Assembly (NCBI GenBank): GCA_964236585.1
Contig: CAXSFE010000025.1
Location: forward strand, 1 to 34,827
Direction: 5' to 3'
Origin: CAXSEF01 sp964236585
Lineage (GTDB): Bacteria > Pseudomonadota > Alphaproteobacteria > Acetobacterales > Acetobacteraceae
DNA: 34,827 bases
Shown: positions 12,881 to 21,759 of the stretch, piece by piece
Numbering within the stretch: the first letter of the stretch is position 1
How the letters are laid out: each line of letters opens with the position of its first letter
The notes under the pieces: generated by a model
Database searches by the model: none
Told to the model about the DNA's origin: nothing
The model's input: only the letters and a program-made list of their open reading frames with translations
Program-made: the position numbers and the translations under genes

Positions 12881-13823
12881 AGCCTAGAAGCGCCCGCACC
12901 TCCTCCATCGTCGGCGCCGCCTCCGCCGCGCCGGGCCGCGTGGTCGCCAACGCGCCGCATGCGGCGGCGAACCGTACGGCGTCGGCCAGCGCATCGCCGC
13001 GCGCGAGCGCCGCCGCCAGGCCGGCGTTGAAGCAGTCGCCGGCGGCCACCGTGTCCACCGCACGCACCGCGAACGGGGGCACGAACCCCGCCTCCGTCGC
13101 CGTGCGGAACGCCACGCCGCGCGCGCCGAGCTTGACCACCGCGCAGCCCGCGCCGAGCGCCAGCAGCCGGCCGGCGGCCTCGTGCGCCTCGTCGGGGGTG
13201 CGGGGGCGCAGGCCGACCAGGACCTCGGTCTCGGTCTCGTTGGGGGTCACGACGTCGGCGGCGCGCAGGAGGGCGCCGGGCAGGCCGGCGGGGGGCGCTG
13301 GCGCGGGGTCGAGGACGACGCGTGCGCCGGCGGCCCGGGCGCGCAGGGCGGCGGCGAGGGAGGCGGCGACCGGCACCTCGAGCTGCAGCAGCAGGACGGA
13401 GGCGCGGTCCAGGATGTGCCCGGCGCGCGCGACGTCGCCGGCGTCGAGCGCGGCGTTGGCGCCGGCGGCGACGATGATCGCGTTCTCGCCGGAGGCCTCC
13501 ACGCCGATCAGGGCGATGCCGGTGGGGTGGGCGGGGTCGGCGGCGAGGCAGGCCGTGCCGACGCCGAGGCGGGCGAGGGTGGCGCGGGCCAGGGCGGCGA
13601 AGGCGTCGTCGCCGGTGCGGCCGGCGAGCTCGGCGGGGTGGCCGAGGCGGGCGGCGGCGGCGGCCTGGTTGGCGCCCTTGCCGCCGAGGCCGAGGGCGTA
13701 GCGGGCGGCGTGCACCGTCTGGCCGGGCGCGGGCAGGCGGTCGGGGTAGGCGGTGACGTCGACGTTGACGCTGCCGAAGCTCACGATCGGGCGGGGCTGG
13801 CGCGGCCCGGACTCATCGCTCAT
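12879..13823 (-). CDS. rbsK: Ribokinase (PfkB family)
   Basis: A 314-residue cytoplasmic sugar kinase that would phosphorylate ribose (or a related pentose or nucleoside) after import. The N-terminal PfkB block GSVNVDVTAYPDRLP begins near residue 17, the glycine-rich sugar site reads GGKGANQAAAAARLG, and the C-terminal ATP/anion-hole motif reads VDTVAAGDCFNAG with the catalytic Asp. The AAGD variant of GAGD is normal in ribokinases. The start at 13823 was chosen because it lies close to the first motif; the frame extends 24 codons further without similarity. It follows the ABC importer genes, separated by half-element R6. Confidence 0.92.
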   Translation of the reverse strand: MSDESGPRQPRPIVSFGSVNVDVTAYPDRLPAPGQTVHAARYALGLGGKGANQAAAAARLGHPAELAGRTGDDAFAALARATLARLGVGTACLAADPAHPTGIALIGVEASGENAIIVAAGANAALDAGDVARAGHILDRASVLLLQLEVPVAASLAAALRARAAGARVVLDPAPAPPAGLPGALLRAADVVTPNETETEVLVGLRPRTPDEAHEAAGRLLALGAGCAVVKLGARGVAFRTATEAGFVPPFAVRAVDTVAAGDCFNAGLAAALARGDALADAVRFAAACGALATTRPGAAEAAPTMEEVRALLG

Positions 13824-13880
13824 GGCGGGCTGCTCTCCGGATGCGGTGACGGCAGACTCCTCGCCCGGCGCACCGGACTG

Positions 13881-13967
13881 GGCAAGGCCGCGCATCGCCC
13901 TGCTTTCGGGCGCGGGTCTGGGGGCGCTGCCCCCAGCGGGTCCAGGGCAGCGCCCTGGCCTTGCCTT
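13881..13967. repeat. Half-element R6
   Basis: Only the right half is intact, between the permease stop and the ribokinase start. HP2 is CTGGGGGC/GCCCCCAG at 13918-13936 and HP1 is CCAGGGC/GCCCTGG at 13942-13958, with loop AGC in place of AGA. A GCAAGG edge survives on the left, but no left hairpins and no central CTTAAG are present. It looks like a truncated or partly replaced copy. Confidence 0.85.
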
Positions 13968-13976
13968 TCCCCCGGG

Positions 13977-15005
13977 CTATCCAAGGGCGCGCCCCGAGAA
14001 GCGGGCGCGGTAGGAGTCGAGGATCACCGCGAGGATGATCACGAGCCCGGTGACGATCTGGCGCACGAAGTCGGTGACGCCCATCAGGATCAATCCGTTC
14101 GCCAGCACGCCGATGATCGCGGCGCCGAGCAGGGTGCCGACCAGAGAGCCGCGGCCGCCGGACAGGCTGGTGCCGCCGATGATGACCGCGGCGATGGCGT
14201 TCAGCTCGAAGCCGATGCCCAGGATCGGGTTGGCGATGGTCAGGCGCGTCATGTAGGCGACCGCGGCGATGCCGACGCACAGGCCGGTGACGGTGAAGGC
14301 GAGCAGCTTGGTGACGAACGGGCGGTGGCCGGACAGGCGCACCGCCTCCTCGTTGTTGCCGATGGCGTAGATCATCCGGCCGAACACGGTGCGCGTCAGC
14401 ACGACCCAGCCGAGAGCCAGCAGCAGCAGGGCGAGCACGAACATCGCCGGCACGCCGAGCACGGTCGCGGTGCCAAAGGCGTCGAAGGCGTCGGGGAAGT
14501 CGTAGATCGTGCGGGCGTTGGTCACCTCCAGGGCCGCGCCGCGGGCGACGTTGAGCATGCCCAGCGTGACGATGAAGGACGGGATGCCCCAGAACGAGGC
14601 GACGAAGCCGTTGGCGGCGCCGCAGGCCATGCCGACGCCGAGGCTGGCGAGCACGGCGAGGCCGATCGCGGCGGCGTCTGGCAGGGCGTCGAGCTTGAGC
14701 ACGCTGCCGGCGACCACTGCGCACAGCGCCATCACCGCGCCCACGGACAGGTCGATGCCGCCGATCAGGATGGCGAAGGTCATGCCGGTGGCGAGGATCA
14801 GGTTGATGGTGATCTGGGTGAGGATGTTGGCGACGTTCTCGGCGCTGGTGAAGTCGGGGGCGAGGGCCACGAAGACCAGCACCATGGCCAGCAGGGCGAG
14901 GCCGATGCTGGCCTCGCGCAGGGCGCGGCGGCCCCATGCGCCGGCGCGCGAGGGCGGCGCGGGCTGCGCGAGGGCGTCGGGCTGCGTCGGGGGGGCGTCG
15001 GGCAT
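13977..15005 (-). CDS. rbsC: Ribose-type sugar ABC transporter permease (system A)
   Basis: A 342-residue inner-membrane permease of the RbsC/BPD_transp_2 family with eight to ten hydrophobic helices. The family block ATGMTFAILIGGIDLSVGAV is near residues 76-95, and AVIIGGTSLSGGRGSLVGTL, the cytoplasmic coupling region, lies in the C-terminal third. The first 30 residues are a Pro/Ala-rich cytoplasmic tail. It would form the homodimeric pore for the system-A binding protein and ATPase encoded just upstream. The gap to the ATPase gene is only 27 bases, so they are co-transcribed. Confidence 0.92.
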   Translation of the reverse strand: MPDAPPTQPDALAQPAPPSRAGAWGRRALREASIGLALLAMVLVFVALAPDFTSAENVANILTQITINLILATGMTFAILIGGIDLSVGAVMALCAVVAGSVLKLDALPDAAAIGLAVLASLGVGMACGAANGFVASFWGIPSFIVTLGMLNVARGAALEVTNARTIYDFPDAFDAFGTATVLGVPAMFVLALLLLALGWVVLTRTVFGRMIYAIGNNEEAVRLSGHRPFVTKLLAFTVTGLCVGIAAVAYMTRLTIANPILGIGFELNAIAAVIIGGTSLSGGRGSLVGTLLGAAIIGVLANGLILMGVTDFVRQIVTGLVIILAVILDSYRARFSGRALG

Positions 15006-15032
15006 GGCGGACCTCGGGCGTGGCGGCGCGTG

Positions 15033-16553
15033 CTAAAGGAAGCGGCTGTAGGCCAGCGACAGGATGCGCTCCTCGCTGAACTCCGCGCGCGCGACCTCGC
15101 CGGCGAGGCGGCCGCGCGAGAGCACCAGGATGCGGTCGCACAGGTGCATCAGCTCGGGCAGCTCGGAGGACACCACGACGATGGCGCGGCCCTCGGCGGC
15201 GAGGCGGCCGAGGAGGGCATAGATCTCGGCCTTGGCGCCGACGTCGATGCCGCGCGTCGGCTCGTCGAGCATCAGCACGCGCGTCGCGTCGCCGAACAGC
15301 CAGCGCGCGAGGACGACCTTCTGCTGGTTGCCGCCGGAGAGCTGCACCACCGGCTGCTCCGGCGCGCCGGGGCGGATCGCCAGCTCGCCGGCCAGGCGCC
15401 GCGCCGCGTCGCGCTCGGCGCGCGGGCGCAGGACGCCCAGGCGGGCAACGCGGCCCAGCCGCGCCAGGGTGACGTTGACCCGCACCGCCATCGGCAGCAC
15501 AAGCCCCTCCTCCTTGCGGTTCTCGGTCAGCAGGCCGATGCCGTGGCGCGTCGCGTCGCGCGGGGAGCGGATGCGCACCGCCGCGCCGTCGCGCAGGATG
15601 CGCCCGCCGCGCCGGCGGTCCGCGCCGAAGATTGCCCGCACCACCTCCGTGCGCCCGGCGCCGACCAGGCCCGCGAGGCCCACGACCTCGCCGTAGCGCA
15701 CGGCGAAGTCGAGCCCGGCGCCCGGCGGTCCGGCGAGCGGGCGCAGGCCCTCGACGCGCAGCGCCTCGCGGCCGGGGGCGGCGCCGGCGAGCGGCGGCTG
15801 AGCGGCCAGGGTGCGGCCGATCATGCGGCGGACCAGCTCGGCCGGGGTGGTTTCAACGGTGCGCGAGGTGGCGACCTTTGCCCCGTTGCGCAGCACCGTG
15901 ACGCGGTCGCACAGGTCGAAGATCTCGCCGAGGTGGTGGGAGACGTAGATCATCGTCAGCCCCTCCGACTTGAGCGCGCGGATCTGCGCGAACAGGCGGC
16001 CAGCCTCGCGCGGGGTCAGCGTCGCGGTCGGCTCGTCGAGCACCAGGACGCGGCCGCGGCTGGACAGGGCGCGGGCGATCTCGAGGAGCTGCATCTGCGC
16101 GATGCCCAGCCGCTCCACCCTGAGCCGCGGCGAGACCTCGTCCAGGCCGACGCGGGCGAGCAGCGCCTCCGCGCGCCGGTCCAGGGCGCGGCGGTCGACG
16201 AAGCCGAGGCGGCGCGGCAGGCGCTCGAACAGCAGGTTCTCCGCGACCGTGAGCGCGGGCAGCAGGTTGAACTCCTGGTGCACCACGCGCACGCCGGCGG
16301 CGATCGCGTCGAGCGGCCGCTGCGGCGCGTACGGCGCGCCGGCCAGGGTCATGCGCCCGGCGTCCGGGCGGTGGATGCCGGCGAGCAGGCGGATCAGGCT
16401 CGACTTGCCCGCGCCGTTCTCCCCGGCGAGCGCGTGCATCTCGCCGTCCGCGATGTCGAGGTCGACGCCGTCGAGCGCGAGCACGCCGGGGAAGCGCTTG
16501 GTCAGCCCCTCCAGGCGCAGGGCCGGCGGCGCTGCGCCTGCGTCGGGCGGCAC
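15033..16553 (-). CDS. rbsA: Ribose-type sugar ABC transporter ATPase (system A)
   Basis: A 506-residue tandem ABC ATPase of the RbsA/MglA type. The first domain has Walker A GENGAGKS near residues 44-51, a variant signature (LGIAQMQLLEIARAL) and Walker B VLVLDEPTATLT. The second domain has a degenerate Walker A (GLVGAGRTE), a canonical LSGGNQQK signature and VLMLDEPTRGID. This asymmetric pattern is standard for the family. The start is a GTG at 16553, 14 bases after the stop of the binding-protein gene. It energises the system-A permease encoded next. Confidence 0.93.
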   Translation of the reverse strand: MPPDAGAAPPALRLEGLTKRFPGVLALDGVDLDIADGEMHALAGENGAGKSSLIRLLAGIHRPDAGRMTLAGAPYAPQRPLDAIAAGVRVVHQEFNLLPALTVAENLLFERLPRRLGFVDRRALDRRAEALLARVGLDEVSPRLRVERLGIAQMQLLEIARALSSRGRVLVLDEPTATLTPREAGRLFAQIRALKSEGLTMIYVSHHLGEIFDLCDRVTVLRNGAKVATSRTVETTPAELVRRMIGRTLAAQPPLAGAAPGREALRVEGLRPLAGPPGAGLDFAVRYGEVVGLAGLVGAGRTEVVRAIFGADRRRGGRILRDGAAVRIRSPRDATRHGIGLLTENRKEEGLVLPMAVRVNVTLARLGRVARLGVLRPRAERDAARRLAGELAIRPGAPEQPVVQLSGGNQQKVVLARWLFGDATRVLMLDEPTRGIDVGAKAEIYALLGRLAAEGRAIVVVSSELPELMHLCDRILVLSRGRLAGEVARAEFSEERILSLAYSRFL

Positions 16554-16567
16554 CGCCGCTCCCCCGC

Positions 16568-17497
16568 TCAGGCCGGGGCGGCCGTGACCAGCTTCAGCGG
16601 CGTCCTGATCCAGCCGGTCAGCGTCTCGCCCGCGATCTCCTTCATCGCGTTGTCGATGCCCAGCGAGGCCAGCTGCGCGCCGAACTGGTCGACGGTGGCG
16701 AGGACCTTGCCGTCGCGCAGGAGGGGCTGGATCGCGGGGACGTCGTCGAAGCTCACGACCCTGATCTTCCCCGCGCGGCCGGCGGCGTCGATCGCCTTGA
16801 CCACGCCGAGCGCCATCGAGTCGTTGGCGGCCATCACGCCGGCGATGTCGTGGTGCGCGGTCAGCATGGCGGAGAACACGGAGTTGGCCTCCTCCGTCTC
16901 CCAGTGCGCGGTGCGGCTGTCGAGCAGGTCGAGCCCGCCGGCCGCGATCGCGTCCATGTAGCCGAGCCGGCGCTGCACGCCGTTCTCGGCGCCCGGGTTG
17001 CCCTCGATGACGACGACCTTGCCGCCGCGCCCGAGCGCCTGTGCCAGCACGTCGCCCGACATCTTCGCGCCCGCGCGGTTGTCGGGGCCCACGAAGACGA
17101 TGTCGACGCCGCGTTTTCGCATCGACTCTGCATCGAATGCGACGTCGATGTTGACGACCTTGATCCCCGCCTTGATCGCGCGCGCCACCGACGGGAGCAG
17201 CGCCCGGCTGTCGGCGGGCGCGATGACGATGGCGTCCACCTTGCGGGCGAGCAGGGTCTCGACCGCGGCGACCTGCCCGTCGATGTCGGTCTCGGATTGC
17301 GTGCCGACCGCGACCAGCGTCAGGTCGCCGCGCTCCTGCGCGTGGCGGACCGCGCCCTCCTGCATGTCCTTGAAGAACTCGTTGGCCAGCGACTTCATCA
17401 CCAGGCCGACGACCGGCTTGCGCGCCGGCTGCGCCGCGGCAAGCGGCGAGAGCAGCACCAGGCCGCCGGCGGCCGCCACGAATTCACGACGTCTCAT
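16568..17497 (-). CDS. rbsB: Sugar-binding periplasmic protein (system A)
   Basis: A 309-residue type I periplasmic binding protein of the RbsB/Peripla_BP_4 family. The signal peptide is at residues 1-22 (MRRREFVAAAGGLVLLSPLA); the RR pair followed by F makes Tat export possible. The mature protein opens with VVGLVMKSLANEFF, the usual first strand and helix, and later shows DAIVIAPADSRALLPSVARA and a C-terminal VDQFGAQLASLGIDNAM. Ribose is the likely ligand because of the ribokinase in the cluster, but related sugars are possible. A GGGAGGGA ribosome site precedes the ATG. Element R7 lies upstream. Confidence 0.9.
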   Translation of the reverse strand: MRRREFVAAAGGLVLLSPLAAAQPARKPVVGLVMKSLANEFFKDMQEGAVRHAQERGDLTLVAVGTQSETDIDGQVAAVETLLARKVDAIVIAPADSRALLPSVARAIKAGIKVVNIDVAFDAESMRKRGVDIVFVGPDNRAGAKMSGDVLAQALGRGGKVVVIEGNPGAENGVQRRLGYMDAIAAGGLDLLDSRTAHWETEEANSVFSAMLTAHHDIAGVMAANDSMALGVVKAIDAAGRAGKIRVVSFDDVPAIQPLLRDGKVLATVDQFGAQLASLGIDNAMKEIAGETLTGWIRTPLKLVTAAPA

Positions 17498-17563
17498 GCT
17501 GCGTCCCTCCCTGGGATGGGGGTCGTGCCCCCGCTTCGTCTCGATGTTCCGTGCCGCCCGGAC

Positions 17564-17693
17564 GGGAAGCAAGGCCAGGGGCTCTGCCCCTGGACCCCGC
17601 CAAGGGAAGCCCCTTGGATGGCTATTCTTAAGTCAAGGGATCAAAGGGTCCTCGGACCCTTTGCGGGTTCGGGCAGAGCCCGGCCTTGCTTGC
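17564..17693. repeat. Intergenic hairpin element R7
   Basis: Full copy between the two sugar transport systems. The left HP1 is CCAGGGGC/GCCCCTGG and the left HP2 is CCAAGGG/CCCTTGG. The centre is CTTAAG at 17627-17632. The right HP2 is AAAGGGTCC/GGACCCTTT and the right HP1 is TCGGGC/GCCCGG. The system-B binding-protein stop lies 4 bases from its right edge. Confidence 0.92.
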
Positions 17694-17696
17694 TCC

Positions 17697-18632
17697 TCAG
17701 CGCGGCGCCGACCAGCCGCGGTAGGCGCCCACCGTGTCCGCGGTGATCAGCGCCGGCTCGATCAGCTGGGTCTTCTCCGCGGGCGCGTGCCCGGTGATGA
17801 TCTCGTTGCCGAGCTGCACCGCGCGCTGCGCCATCAGGTAGGGGTCCTGGGACGCGGAGGCGGCGACCAGGCTCTTGGGGTCCTTGAGCGCAGCCTCGAT
17901 GTCGGGGGCGCCGTCCACGCTGGTGATGAACAACTCGGTGCGGTGCAGCTGGCGGGCGGCGAGGCCGGCGCCGATCGCGGTGGGGTCGTTGATCGCGAAC
18001 ACCGCGTCGATGTGGGGGAAGCGGGTGAGCAGGCCCTGCATCACCGCGAAGCCGCCGTCGCGCGAGCCCTTGGCGTCCTGGTTGTCCGAGAGCGGGGTGA
18101 TGCCGGCCTTGGACAGCACCGCCTCGCACCCTTTGACGCGGTCGATCACCGAGGAGACGTGCGGGCCGTTGACGATCACCACGTCGCCCTTGCCGCCGAG
18201 GCGGTCGGCGATCGCCTGGCAGGCGAGGCTGCCGGCCTTGACGTTGTCGGTCATCACGGTGGCGCTGGCGCCCTCGGCGGCGACGTCGACGGCGACCACG
18301 GTGATCCCCGCCGCCTCCGCCTTGCGCACCGCGGGCGCGATCGCCACCGGGTCGGCGGCGTTGATCAGGATTAGCTCGACGCCGGCCGAGATGAAGTTGT
18401 CGATCTGGGTGAACTGCTTGTTCAGGTCGTAGTCGGACGCCGTGGTGATGACGCGCACGTCGGGGTTGATCGCCTTGGCCGCCGCGGTGGCGCCGTTGGC
18501 GATCGCGACGAAGAACGGGTTGCCGAGCGAGCCGACGGTGATGCCGATCCCGGTCAGGCTCTTGGCCTGCGCGCCGGGGGCGGCGAGGGTCGCCGCGGCC
18601 AGGGCCGCCATCGCCAGGTGCTTCGGGGTCAT
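17697..18632 (-). CDS. Sugar-binding periplasmic protein (system B)
   Basis: A 311-residue type I periplasmic sugar-binding protein. The signal peptide MTPKHLAMAALAAATLAAPG ends near AQA (residues 21-23). The mature region has GITVGSLGNPFFVAIANGA, the first ligand-binding segment, then DNFISAGVELILINAADPVA and VFAINDPTAIGAGLAAR, typical of ribose/xylose/galactose binders. It is clearly different in sequence from the system-A protein, so the two probably recognise different sugars. It is the last of the three system-B genes, with R8 before and R7 after. The exact ligand cannot be read from sequence. Confidence 0.9.
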   Translation of the reverse strand: MTPKHLAMAALAAATLAAPGAQAKSLTGIGITVGSLGNPFFVAIANGATAAAKAINPDVRVITTASDYDLNKQFTQIDNFISAGVELILINAADPVAIAPAVRKAEAAGITVVAVDVAAEGASATVMTDNVKAGSLACQAIADRLGGKGDVVIVNGPHVSSVIDRVKGCEAVLSKAGITPLSDNQDAKGSRDGGFAVMQGLLTRFPHIDAVFAINDPTAIGAGLAARQLHRTELFITSVDGAPDIEAALKDPKSLVAASASQDPYLMAQRAVQLGNEIITGHAPAEKTQLIEPALITADTVGAYRGWSAPR

Positions 18633-18668
18633 GTCGCGCTCCTTCGGGGAAAGGCTGCCCGGAGGCAG

Positions 18669-18789
18669 CAGGCAAGGTCGGGCTCTGCCCGAACCCGCCA
18701 AAGGCCGAGGCCTTTGGAAACCGATTTGCTTAAGGAATGGATTCCAAAGGCTTGCCTTTGGCGGAGTTTGAGGCAGAGCCTCAACCTTT
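18669..18789. repeat. Intergenic hairpin element R8
   Basis: Full copy between the system-B permease and binding-protein genes. The left HP1 is TCGGGC/GCCCGA and the left HP2 is CCAAAGGCC/GGCCTTTGG. The centre is CTTAAG at 18729-18734. The right HP2 is CCAAAGGC/GCCTTTGG and the right HP1 is TTGAGGC/GCCTCAA. Confidence 0.92.
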
Positions 18790-18804
18790 CTTCCTCTGTC
18801 CCGG

Positions 18805-19791
18805 TCAAGTCCGTGCCCCGCCCTGCCGCCGCAGGCGGTCCAGCGTGACCGCGACCACGATGACCAGGCCCTTGACGATGAACTGCCAGATGTCGGAGAC
18901 GCCGACCAGGATCAGGCCGTTGGTCAGGATCGCGATGATCAGGGCGCCGATCAGCGTGCCCCAGATCGAGCCGATGCCGCCGGTGAAGCTGATGCCGCCC
19001 AGGATCGCGGCCGCGATGGCGTCCAGCTCGTAGCTCTGCCCGAGCTGCAGGCCGTTGGCCGCGTACAGCCGGGCCGCCGACATGATGCCGCCCAGGCCGG
19101 CGAGCAGCCCGGAGATCATGTACACCAGCATCAGGATGCGCCCGACGCGGATGCCCGACAGGTGCGCCGCGTGCACGTTGCCGCCGACCGCGTAGACCCG
19201 CAGGCCGAACACCGTGCGGCGCAGCACGAACCACGACGCCACGATCACCAGCCCCGCGATCACCACCAGCCACGGCACGCCGAGCACCGTCTCGTTGCCG
19301 AGGAAGGCGAAGCCGAGGTCGGGGTTGAACACCGTGGCGTCGTTGCCGATCAGCCGGGCGATGCCGCGCACGGCGGTCAGCGAGCCCAGCGTGACGATGA
19401 ACGGCGGCAGGCCGAGCCCCGCGATCAGCGCGCCGTTCGCCGCCCCGAACGCCACGCCGGCGAGCAGCCCCGCCGGGATCGCCAGCAGCCCGAAGGCCGG
19501 CGCGGTGGAGACCAGCATCGTCACCATCGCAGAGGCCGCCAGCACGGAGCCCACGGAGAGGTCGATGCCGCCGGTGAGCAGCACGAAGGTCATGCCCGCC
19601 GCCAGCACGGTGTTGATCGAGGCCTGCTGCGCCACGATCGAGACGTTGCCGAGCGAGAGGAAGCGGTTCGTCATCAGCTCGAAGCCGACGCACAGGAGCA
19701 GCAGCACCGGCAGCATGCCGAGGACCTGGAGGCGGGCGCGCAGGCTGGCCCGGGCGGCAGTGCGGGCGGCGGGCTCGGCGGCGGCGCTCAT
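18805..19791 (-). CDS. Sugar ABC transporter permease (system B)
   Basis: A 328-residue inner-membrane permease of the RbsC family with eight to ten hydrophobic helices. The hallmark GMTFVLLTGGIDLSVGSVLA starts near residue 66, and the cytoplasmic coupling region includes AILGGISFTGGIGSIWGTL. The C-terminus is VVAVTLDRLRRQGGART. It would work with the system-B ATPase encoded upstream and the binding protein downstream. Unlike system A, the three system-B genes are separated from each other by full hairpin elements, R9 and R8, rather than by short gaps. Confidence 0.92.
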   Translation of the reverse strand: MSAAAEPAARTAARASLRARLQVLGMLPVLLLLCVGFELMTNRFLSLGNVSIVAQQASINTVLAAGMTFVLLTGGIDLSVGSVLAASAMVTMLVSTAPAFGLLAIPAGLLAGVAFGAANGALIAGLGLPPFIVTLGSLTAVRGIARLIGNDATVFNPDLGFAFLGNETVLGVPWLVVIAGLVIVASWFVLRRTVFGLRVYAVGGNVHAAHLSGIRVGRILMLVYMISGLLAGLGGIMSAARLYAANGLQLGQSYELDAIAAAILGGISFTGGIGSIWGTLIGALIIAILTNGLILVGVSDIWQFIVKGLVIVVAVTLDRLRRQGGART

Positions 19792-19805
19792 GGGGCAGGC
19801 CTGGA

Positions 19806-19934
19806 GGAAGCAAGGCCGGGCTCTGCCCGGACCCGCAAAGGGCCGGAGGCCCTTTGATCCCTTGACTTGAGGAAGGGATTCTCAAGGCAATTGCCTTGAG
19901 CGGAGTCCAGAGGCAGAGCCTCTGGCCTTGCCTG
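19806..19934. repeat. Intergenic hairpin element R9
   Basis: Full copy between the system-B ATPase and permease genes. The left HP1 is CCGGGC/GCCCGG and the left HP2 is AAAGGGCC/GGCCCTTT. The centre is CTTGAG in place of CTTAAG. The right HP2 is CTCAAGGCAA/TTGCCTTGAG, a stem with no unpaired loop bases, and the right HP1 is CCAGAGGC/GCCTCTGG. Confidence 0.92.
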
Positions 19935-19942
19935 CTGTCCGG

Positions 19943-21553
19943 TCATGCCGCCACCCCCGAGACCATCGCCATGATCGCCTCCTGCGTGATCCGCCGGCCG
20001 CCGCGGTTGGCGATCTCGCCCACCAGCCGGCCCTCGCGCATCACCAGCGTGCGGTCGCACACGCCGATGATCTCCGCCATCTCGCTCGAGATCACCACGA
20101 CCCCCATCCCCGCCCGTGCCAGCTCGTCGATCAGCCGGTAGATCTCGCTTTTCGCGCCGATGTCGACGCCGCGCGTCGGCTCGTCGAGGAACAGCACCTT
20201 CGGCCCGGTCTCCAGCAGCCGCGCCAGCAGCACCTTCTGCTGGTTGCCGCCGGAGAGCGCGCCGACGTTGATCGCGTCGCCGCTGGTGCGCACCGACAGC
20301 CTGCGGATCGCGGCGGCCGAGCGGCGCCGGGCCTGCGCGAAGTCCATCACCCCTGCCCGCGCGTCGCGGTCCGCCACGTCGATCGCGATGTTCTGCCGCA
20401 CGCTCATGTCGAGATACAGCCCGAGCGACTTGCGGTCTTCGGTCAGGTAGACCAGCCCCGCCTCGACGGCCTCGCGCGGCGAGCGGCACGCGAGCGGGCG
20501 GCCGTGGAGCCGCACCGCGCCCGCGCTGCGCCGGTCGATGCCGCACACCAGGCGCGCCAGCTCCGTGCGCCCCGCGCCCACCAGGCCCGCGATCCCCAGC
20601 ACCTCGCCGCGCGCCAGATCGAAGCTGCAGCCGAGCACCCGCACGCCGTCGGCCATGTCATCGACGGCGAGCAGTGGCGCGTCCGCCGCCTCGACCGGCG
20701 CGGCCGATGCCTGGGCGGGGGCGGCGTGGGACTTGGTGTAGAAGCTCGACAGGTCGCGCCCGACCATCATGCGGATCAGCGTCTCCGCGGTCAGCTCGTC
20801 GCGCGTCAGCGTGCCCACCGAGGCGCCGTCGCGCAGCACGCTCACACGGTCCGCCAGCGCATCGATCTCGGCCATGCGGTGGCTGATGTAGATGATCGCC
20901 ATGCCCTCCGCGCGGAGCTGGCCCACCAGGGCGAACAGCCGGTCGGTCTCGCGTGCGGACAGCGAGGTCGTCGGCTCGTCCATCACCAGCACGCGCGCCT
21001 CGCCGGCCAGGGCGCGCGCGATCTCCACGAGCTGGCGCTCGGCGATCGACAGCGACGCGACGGGCGTGGCGGCCCCGAACCCCACGCCGAGGCGCTCCAG
21101 CACCGGGCGCGAGCGCGCGCGCATCGCGGCACGGTCCACCAGGCCGAGGCGGCGCGGCTCGCGGCCCAGCCAGATGTTCTCCGCGACCGACAGGTTCGGC
21201 GACAGCGCCAGCTCCTGGTGGATGGTGACGATGCCGAGCGCGCGCGCGGCGGCCGGGTCCGGGATCGTGACGGCGCGGCCTGCCAGGCGGATCTCGCCGC
21301 CGGCGTCGGCCTGGTGGACGCCGGACAGGATCTTCATCAGCGTCGACTTGCCGGCGCCGTTCTCGCCCATCAGCGCGTGCACCTCGCCGGGCCAGGCGGA
21401 GAACGTCACGCCCGACAGCGCGCGCACCGGCCCGAACGTCTTGGCGATCGCGCGCATCTCCAGCACCGGCGCAACCCCGGCCGCGTCGCCCGGATCGCCG
21501 CCGGCTGCCCGGCCGATGCCGGAGTCGTCGCTGCCCGTCATGTCTGCGCTCAT
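19943..21553 (-). CDS. Sugar ABC transporter ATPase (system B)
   Basis: A 536-residue tandem ABC ATPase of the RbsA/MglA type. The first domain has GENGAGKST, LSIAERQLVEIARAL and VLVMDEPTTSLS. The second domain has a degenerate Walker A (GLVGAGRTE), then LSGGNQQK and VLFLDEPTRGVDIGAKSEIY. The first 30 residues are an acidic Gly/Asp-rich tail absent from the system-A copy. The ATG at 21553 (MSADMTGSDD) was chosen; an ATG four codons later is an alternative. It is the first gene of the long minus-strand run and is divergent from the DUF2945 gene, so its promoter should lie in 21554-21759. Confidence 0.92.
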   Translation of the reverse strand: MSADMTGSDDSGIGRAAGGDPGDAAGVAPVLEMRAIAKTFGPVRALSGVTFSAWPGEVHALMGENGAGKSTLMKILSGVHQADAGGEIRLAGRAVTIPDPAAARALGIVTIHQELALSPNLSVAENIWLGREPRRLGLVDRAAMRARSRPVLERLGVGFGAATPVASLSIAERQLVEIARALAGEARVLVMDEPTTSLSARETDRLFALVGQLRAEGMAIIYISHRMAEIDALADRVSVLRDGASVGTLTRDELTAETLIRMMVGRDLSSFYTKSHAAPAQASAAPVEAADAPLLAVDDMADGVRVLGCSFDLARGEVLGIAGLVGAGRTELARLVCGIDRRSAGAVRLHGRPLACRSPREAVEAGLVYLTEDRKSLGLYLDMSVRQNIAIDVADRDARAGVMDFAQARRRSAAAIRRLSVRTSGDAINVGALSGGNQQKVLLARLLETGPKVLFLDEPTRGVDIGAKSEIYRLIDELARAGMGVVVISSEMAEIIGVCDRTLVMREGRLVGEIANRGGRRITQEAIMAMVSGVAA

Positions 21554-21759
21554 GATGTCACGGCCTGCCCGGTTTGCCGGGTCGTGCCTGTCTCCTCCGT
21601 CGACACCTTTCCGCGGCGTCGTTGGAGGCACAGTCACGCAGGGTGCGGTTCCTGTCCAGAACAGTCTCTCGGGCACCGCGGTTCGCCCCGCGCCGGGCGC
21701 CTGTTGACCGGCGCAGATCGCATGCGCAGCCTCGGCCCACGCAACACCGGGAGGCCACG
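21554..21759. promoter_or_regulatory. Divergent intergenic region without repeat element
   Basis: This 206-base region between the system-B ATPase and the DUF2945 gene should hold promoters in both directions. It has a small hairpin, CCCGG-TTTG-CCGGG, at 21568-21581 in the ATPase leader. A TTGACC at 21704-21709 resembles a -35 box for the plus strand, but no convincing -10 follows at 17 bases. No R element is present. Confidence 0.4.

Noticed and set aside
13182..16961. A 1259-codon open frame on the plus strand
   Set aside because: It is antisense to the ribokinase, permease, ATPase and binding-protein genes, which have clear family motifs. Its product is Gly/Ala/Arg low-complexity, as expected for shadow frames in very GC-rich DNA.
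21704..21732. TTGACC as a promoter for the DUF2945 gene
   Set aside because: The -35 match is fair, but the sequence at the right distance (CAGCCT) does not resemble a -10 box.
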